Origin: Zygnema cylindricum
Lineage: Eukaryota > Streptophyta > Zygnematophyceae > Zygnematales > Zygnemataceae
NCBI GenBank assembly: GCA_037447655.1
Contig: JBBHKE010002912.1
Coordinates: 28,811-92,810 of the forward strand
DNA length: 64,000 nt
Reading direction: 5' to 3'
In this document: piece after piece, positions 58,226 through 64,000 of the stretch
How the letters are laid out: every line of letters starts with the position of its first letter
Numbering within the stretch: position 1 is the first letter of the stretch
Program-made: the position numbers and the translations under genes
The notes under the pieces: model-generated
Told to the model about the DNA's origin: nothing
Seen by the model: only the letters and a program-made list of their open reading frames with translations
Databases searched by the model: none

Positions 58226-59877
58226 AGCTTCGGAGTTTAAAGGGGGGAGAAGGAACAACAAAAGGATACAAGAGAAACAGTCTGCTCATAAGGTAATTTA
58301 GCTATCTCATCCTGATGAGCCTCGGTCATACTTTGAGGCAGTCAATAGCCTAAAAAATTACAAATAGATCATAGCCATAAATTATGAGATGGCTTCCATC
58401 ATGGAAGCAGCGGATTGCCATCTTGACAGAAAACCTATTGGCTGAAAATGGGTAATTAAACTAAAACAGAACCCAGATTATACCATTGAAAGATATAAGG
58501 CTCTCTTGCTAGCGAAGGGGTTTACCCAAAAAGAGGGGATTGACTATTAGGAGACATTTGCCCCAGTTGTTCGTTTCCCATCAGTAAGGTTTCTCCTCAG
58601 TCTAGCGTCAGCGCAAGAGATGGAAATACATCAAATGGACATTAAGACCGCCTTCCTCAATGGTGAGTTAGAGGAAGAAATCTTCACGAGGCAACCGAAG
58701 GGGTTTGTGGAAAATGGTGAAGAGAGAAAAGTCTACAAGCTCTTAAAGTCTTTATATGGACTTAAGCAAGCTCCCCGACTGTGGAATAAGAAACTAGATG
58801 AGTTTTTTATTGGTCTGGGATATATCCGTATGACCTCTCACCATTTTATCTATATGATTGAAGATGAGGATTGTGTGATTTTTATTGAAATTTATGTGGA
58901 TGATCTACCGGTGTTAAGTAAGTCTTTGGAAAAGATCAATAAGTAGCAAAAAGAATTTAGAAGCAGATTTAACATGAAGGATTTAGGGGAGGCAAGATAT
59001 ATCTTGGGAATTCAAATGGAAAGAGATAGGGGGAAAAGGATCATTAGACTCACTCAGAAAAAAAACAATAGGAAATATGTTAGAGAAATTCCAGATTGAG
59101 AAAGCAAACACTTGTACCACTTCCATGGACTTGAAAAAAGCAAATGATAGGAGTGTAGAAGGTGGAGTGATAATCTTAGATGCTCAGATGAGTCCAAAAG
59201 AGAGAGAGTTTATCAAGTCTATTTATTATAAACAGGTCCAAGGAAGCTTGATCTACTTAAAGAACTGTACAAGGCCGGACATAGCGGCAGCAGTAGGAGT
59301 CCTTAGTAGGAGTTTTAACAATCCTAGGAAGAGAGATTGGGAGGAAACCAAGAAAATCATAAGATATCTGGTGGGAACCACAGAGTTATGGTTCCATTTG
59401 GGAGGGGAGCACACTGCTATGACTATAACGAGTGATGCCTGTTATGGGTATGCACCAATGAGAAGATGCACCTCTGGATATGTATTGTATGTGGGGGAAG
59501 GTGTTTGCTGTTGGAGCAGTTACCAACAAAAGGTGGTTACTCAGTCTACTATGGAGGTTGAGTATAAGGCCTCTTGTTTTGTTGTGAAAGAATTAATGTG
59601 GGTCAAATCCTTGTTGCAAGGACTGGGGTATATGAAAGAAGGAATGGATGAAGTTTTTTGAGATAATCAGGCTGCCATTGCAATTCCAGCCAATCTAAAA
59701 CATCATTTCAAAGCTTAACGTATAGACATAAGATTGAGCTATGTGAGGGAGAAAGTTGAAAATAAAATTGTAAATGTAGTGTATAGATCTGATTAAGAAA
59801 TGGTGGTTGACATGATGACCAAACCTCTGCCCTCTCTCAAGTTAAAACATTGCAAAGAAATATTAAAAATTGACTAG
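58226..59877 (+). pseudogene. Reverse transcriptase and RNase H of element 2
   Basis: ERYKALLLAKGFTQKEG, MDIKTAFLNGELEEEIF, LYGLKQAPRLWNKKLDEF and the catalytic EIYVDDLPVLS (about 58888) are readable in one frame broken by TAG at about 58547 and 58945. RNase H (59077-59700) has NCTRPDIAAAVGVLSRSF and TSDACYGYAPMRRCTSGYV, then a TGA before DNQAAIAIPANLKHHFKA. The purine tract AAATAAGGGAAG precedes the 3' LTR. Confidence 0.8.
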
Positions 59878-59890
59878 AAAATAAGGGAAG

Positions 59891-60575
59891 TGTTGAAAAT
59901 CACTAGATTTATAGGGTATTTTCTAGGTCTAGAATAAAAGGAAAAAATAGGCAGCCTGCTCTCACCTTTCCTCTCTATCCCCCATACTTGTTGTAGTCTC
60001 CGAAAGAGAGAGATAAAAAGAGATGGATAGCCATGGATGCAAGCCTAATAAGCACGATTAAAGAGTGACTTATGTCACTCTCAAAAAAAGGTTGAGTCCA
60101 ACAAGACTCTAACCCCCAACCGGCAAAGCAAAGCGTAGCCGCTAGCTTTAACCGGTCTGTCATAAAAGTTCGTTAAAGTATATAGGGTGTGATTTCAAAT
60201 AAAACAGTGTCATGGTCGATAAACCGAAAGTGACATAGAATCATTTATATAGAGTGCGTACATAATGCCGCACGAAACAAATGAATCGGACGTTTGTTTC
60301 AATGGTCAAAATTAAATGCCGGTTTTCAAATTACGGCGCACATCCTAGTTGAGATCCCGGAATAGTCACTTTGGCGTTTTGTGGAGTGGCATGACCTGGT
60401 GCCACGTGGAGAGATACCACATGGTCGTGGGAATTACGAGGAACGTACGGATGAGTGAAAAGTGGACACGCGTCCACTTAATGGCCTTGTCGTACAAAGA
60501 CCGTACAGAAACTACATCGGCAGTAGTACTTTCGAGTGCAGTACAATGATATTATTGGTTCGTACATTTAGTGGA
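59891..60575 (+). mobile_element. 3' LTR of element 2 (right-truncated)
   Basis: TGTTGAAAATCACTAG start, tRNA-like module at 60092-60164. It aligns with 45587-46290 and stops before the hairpin run. Confidence 0.75.
60092..60164 (-). other. tRNA-like module in the 3' LTR of element 2 (antisense)
   Basis: Minus strand: AGACCGGTTAAAGCTAG (A box-like) and GGTTAGAGTCT (60114-60104, B box-like with one change). Confidence 0.55.
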
Positions 60576-62015
60576 TCAGATGGATCTGCTTTGTCTATGA
60601 CATGTGTCGACTTTTTGGCCATGTACAATGCCTGTATAGAAAGTACACCGGCAGCTCTACCTTTCTGTACGGCACAGTAATATGATTGGTGTCATACGTC
60701 AGTATACACTGTATTAAAAAGAGATAAGACTTCGAAAATCTTGATAGATATGACCCTCTCTCCCAGAGAGCTTCTATACAAAAGGTCAACTCGACCCTCT
60801 ATAACTTACTGCTCAGGGGAGAAAATTCAGAGATTTTTTTTGCTATCGACTCATGGGAGTCTTACCTTCAAACGGGAGAAGGTGGTCAAAATTTTTACCT
60901 GCCAAGGTGGCAATTATTCTTTATGAAACACAAAGGGGTCAAGGTTATCCTAAAGTCTTCTAACAAGCTGTCCATTTTGAGGACCTATCAAGGTCTCAAA
61001 GTTTCATGTTATAATCCCAACCTCTAGGGTACCGATCTTTAATGGAACTAGCTTCATATACTGGGAAAGTATGATGAAAAGAGATCTTTGCGAGAAAAGG
61101 TTTTGGGGGATAGTAGGTGGACGAGTGGGGCATCTATCAAGTCTTGGAATCCTCCAGGGTTTCCAGGAAACAAATTCACCACGAAAGCAGATCCATCTAA
61201 TCTGAATTTGAAATGAAAGATGTAAAAGGGTCCGTAACCCTTATGGAATTCAGACAGAAATTGGAAGGGAATGACTCAAAAGAAAGCATAATGGTTAGTG
61301 AGAGTCTACAGTCAGGGGAGGAAGAGTTCATGGCCTCTAAGCCATACAAACAAGAAGTTGGAAGTCTGATCTACTTTATGAACTGCACAAGACCTGATGT
61401 TGGAGTTGCTGTGGGAGTCCTGAGTAAAGTTTGCAAAATCCCAAAAGGGCAGACTGAGAAGCAACAAAAAGGGTTTTGAGATATCTTGTAGGAACTCGGA
61501 ATCTTAAGCTTGTACTTAGAGGAGGAGAGGTGAAAATACATACGTGGAAAGACGCTAGCTATGGAGACATGCCAAGCCAAAAATCTACAACTGCCTTTGT
61601 TCTGAAAATACGAGATGGAACTTGGTGCACGAACAGCAAATTACAAAATGTTACAGCTCAATCTACAATGGAGTCGGAATATATGGCAGCGGCTTCCGCC
61701 CTCAAAGAGCTTCTATGGGTCAAGTCCATTTTATAAGATTTTGGCTAAATGCAGACAGAACCTAAGGCTATCTGGTGTGACAACCAAGAGGCCATTGCAT
61801 TTGCTTCTAACCCTGACCATCATTTTAAAAGCAAACACATGGATAGTAGGCTTCATTTTGTCAGGGAAAATGTGCTTGCAAAGTCATTAAATTGTGTGAT
61901 TTACCAGATGAAAAGATGGTGGTTGACATGCTAACTAAAGCCCACTCTGCTCCTAAGTTGTAGTCTTGCAAAGAGGCTATTGGGTTGAGTGAGTTAGTGA
62001 GTCTAAAGATTTAGG
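60576..62015 (+). mobile_element. Chimeric copia remnant (element 3)
   Basis: 60576-61006 is the second half of an element-1-type LTR with the hairpin run (60780-60860). 61007-61200 is PBS-like sequence (TGTTATAATCCCAACC) and the gag start (SRVPIFNGTSFIYWESMM). At about 61205, within GAATTTGAAATGAAAGATG, it switches to the RT/RNase H of the other copia family found at 18.6 kb, which runs to a purine tract at 62010. About 4 kb of interior is missing. Confidence 0.65.
61213..62015 (+). pseudogene. RT end and RNase H of the second copia family
   Basis: SVTLMEFRQKLEGND and FMNCTRPDVGVAVGVLSKV match the 18.6-kb fragment family. Then come MESEYMAAASALKELLWVKS, IWCDNQEAIAFASNPDHHFK and MVVDMLTKAHSAPKL. 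Frameshifted near 61475 and 61740. Ends at TAG near 62012. Confidence 0.75.
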
Positions 62016-62938
62016 GGAGTGTTAAATTTGGAAATCTTTAGTTCAATAGATAAGCCTGTGAGGGGAGTCTTAGGACTTAGAATATTTTTCATCTAAGTCA
62101 GATTTACTACTGACCTCTAATAGTGTGACAGTAGCAGGTATACTGTAGAGTCTACTGTACGTCCGCAGGGACACGTGTCGACATTTGAAAACAGTGCAAG
62201 TATTCCGTAGTGACACCAACACCCATATATACGCGTCATTAATCATACGGGTGAAATCAGTGAATCAGACAGACCGAGACTAAGCGGAACATTCAGGAAA
62301 GAAGCGGAAGAGGATCGTTGATGGAAAGTGAGTCGACGGACGCAATTCAAGTGGGGACCACATTGACTACGTTTTCCTTGCATACTCAAGATGTTTCGTA
62401 CCATTTGAGTGACATACATTTGTACCGTTGTGAATAGCGATGACTAAGCACCGGCAACATTTAGTGTACGAACGATATCTGTAAATATTTGAAAATAAAT
62501 TTTTGTAGTTTAGCGGATTAAAAAATATTGTTACATTAATCATTTTGCTGCAGGTAGCAAATAGGGTTTTGGAAAGTACTTACGGTACAATAAAGTATAG
62601 AATGGATAGTTTGTTAGAACATAAAACAGTACCATAGTACACATACCAGATTTAGTGTTGATCATTAGATACTCACTGTGTGTATATATTTTAGGACTTA
62701 GACAAAATAATGCATCCACTCTTGGGAATTTAGTTTATCTAAAGGAAGTTTACAAGAAAAATGCAGAGACTATTTCTTATGGTTAACTAAGTCAATTGAT
62801 CTAAAACTTTGTGAGTTGTCGGTTTATTGTATGGTGTAACACTCTGTTGAATTTGGTGTAAGTTGGCTCTTTCAGTCACATTCTCTGTTAGCTGAAAGTT
62901 GGCTGTTAGAGAAGTTACTTGATAGCTTCTGTTGTTTT
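62016..62938 (+). mobile_element. LTR and leader of the second copia family
   Basis: After TTTAGGGGAG the LTR begins TGTTAAATTTGG. It shares GGACTTAGAATATTTTT with the LTR start at 19348. The far end is uncertain. A leader with a GTTAGCTGAAAGTTGGCTGTTAG foldback runs up to the gag ATG. Confidence 0.45.
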
Positions 62939-64000
62939 CATGTCTACTTCCACTACTACGGCTAGTCCTCCTCTTGCTACGGTGGTTGTAAAACAACCGG
63001 TTATGGACCTTTTGTCAAGATTTCCTATCTTGAATGGCCAAAAGTATGCGTACTGGGTAGCAATGGTTGAATCTTCGTTTGAAACTTCTAATTTACTGGG
63101 GGTCTTAGATGGCTTCTTTGAAAGGACAGACCCGAGTTGAGCGAAAAAAATTCAATGGCAAGGAACAATCTCATTATGTGCATTTCAAAAAATCTGATCA
63201 TGTCTCGGCTAAAAATGAAAAATGCGAGCGAGATATAGACTTCATTAAAATCTGCTTTTGAGAAAACAAATGTTCAAGAAGAGCTCCTGGTGGCCGGAAA
63301 TATCTGGGGATACAAATACTCGGGGGGATCTATGGTTGAGTATCGTGACAGTTTTCGTGCACTTATTGATGCACATTCTTCAGTTAATGGCTTCTTTCCT
63401 GAGTTCAACAAGCGGCCTTGTTCATAAGAGGTCTTCCTAGTAGCACGAAAGGTGTTTCAGTTCAACTGAAAAGTCATGATAAAGCTAGCTGGTCATTTCA
63501 GTCAGCATGTAATCTCATATTGGAAGAAGAAACTACTACTAAACTCCTCTTTGGAGAAGGAAAAGTAGAGGCATTGCAACAGATTTCGATCAAAAAAATC
63601 AGTTTAATCAAAACACAAATCGGATTAATCAAAATCGGAATCAGTTTAATCGGTTTAATTAGAGGCAAAATAGGCCACCTTCTACTACTTGTTTTTATTC
63701 TTGTGATAAGGGACATGGATACTAGTACCGTGCTAAGCTGAAAATGGCGAATGAGACACGTTTATACAGGCGACGTTGGGAGCAAAGCCCATATCACCGA
63801 GGCTTTTCACGAAATCTAGCACGTGGAAGTGCTTTTTTTTCAGCATCTGCAAATAATACAGATGAGTCTCTAAGCTTCGCTGATCAAGAGGAAGCGGAGT
63901 TATTTGCTATGGCGGCAACGATGGAGGGTCTAGAGGATGCAAAATGGATCATGGACACGGGAGCATCGGCCCCACATGTGCTGGAAAAAAGCTGCTTTTA
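62939..64000 (+). pseudogene. Gag and protease start of a copia-type element, runs off the window
   Basis: MSTSTTTASPPLATVVVKQP opens at ATG 62940, then RFPILNGQKYAYWVAMVESS is the typical gag start (about 63030-63080). A TGA follows at 63138. RLFIRGLPSSTKGVSVQLKS and SFQSACNLILEEETTTKLL (63410-63545) form the gag core, then an Asn/Gln-rich stretch and a partial knuckle CFYSCDKGHG. The retropepsin start WIMDTGASAPHV is at about 63949. Several stops make this copy inactive. The rest lies beyond the window. Confidence 0.65.

Larger units (their letters stand above)
55014..60575 (+). mobile_element. Ty1/copia element 2, both LTRs truncated, inactive
   Basis: 5' LTR lacks its first about 400 bp (55014-55582). 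3' LTR starts correctly at 59891 but stops near 60575, where element 3 begins. The interior is colinear gag-protease-integrase-RT-RNase H with about 20 stops. The PBS is the best preserved in the window. Its LTRs belong to the same subfamily as the solo LTR at 45587. Confidence 0.85.

Noticed and set aside
49592-59800. Alternative genetic code (TAG/TAA read as Gln)
   Set aside because: Many copia stops do fall at Gln codons, but others replace Glu, Lys, Tyr, Trp and Cys, and TGA stops are also common. The three host genes have no internal TAG or TAA. Ordinary decay explains most.

Overview
The window is nuclear DNA from a plant-lineage eukaryote, most likely a streptophyte alga or another green lineage with a large, repeat-packed genome. 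Three things suggest this: a four-exon LURP-one-related (LOR) gene, a four-exon gene carrying the plant-style PNRC/EDC1 decapping motif, and Ty1/copia retrotransposons with plant-type domain order. Introns are T-rich with CT-rich acceptors, and flanking DNA is full of CT/GA microsatellites. I cannot name the species from sequence alone.

Layout. 1-2.6 kb: GA/CT low-complexity DNA and a degenerate TATACCC tandem tract. 2.98-5.76 kb: the LOR gene with an inverted repeat and a TATA box upstream. 5.8-9.2 kb: T-rich DNA and two inverted-repeat elements. 9.2-10.85 kb (minus strand): the PNRC/EDC1-like gene, with a cluster of ACGT motifs behind its start. 12.2-13.4 kb: a 458-bp MITE and other small elements. 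15.55-18.58 kb: a minus-strand copia derivative (gag-only internal region plus one LTR) inserted into a copia RNase H fragment (18.58-19.34 kb). 20.8-28.7 kb: small terminal-inverted-repeat (TIR) elements, several nested. 29.68-31.74 kb: a secreted cysteine-rich PAN/apple-like gene interrupted by a 600-N gap. 33.7-36.2 kb: a 929-bp direct duplication ending exactly on a MITE edge. 36.9-39.3 kb: a TTA-flanked element and a 1.37-kb hAT-like element. 39.6-40.5 kb: a solo LTR with perfect 5-bp target duplication. 40.95-45.44 kb: a decayed non-LTR retroelement (zinc finger, RT, C-terminal nuclease-like domain). 45.4-64 kb: a stack of nested copia elements, all inactivated, ending in the gag-protease start of another family.

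Only three host genes are supported. The rest is transposable-element DNA. The most unusual structure is in the main copia group. All seven LTRs that retain the region carry an antisense tRNA-like module with A- and B-box-like motifs. The same LTRs carry a conserved run of small hairpins. In the two clearest copies the primer-binding site matches the anticodon arm, not the 3' end, of initiator tRNA-Met, so its ATG would pair with the CAU anticodon while lying in frame with gag. I found no CRISPR, bacterial operon or rRNA.
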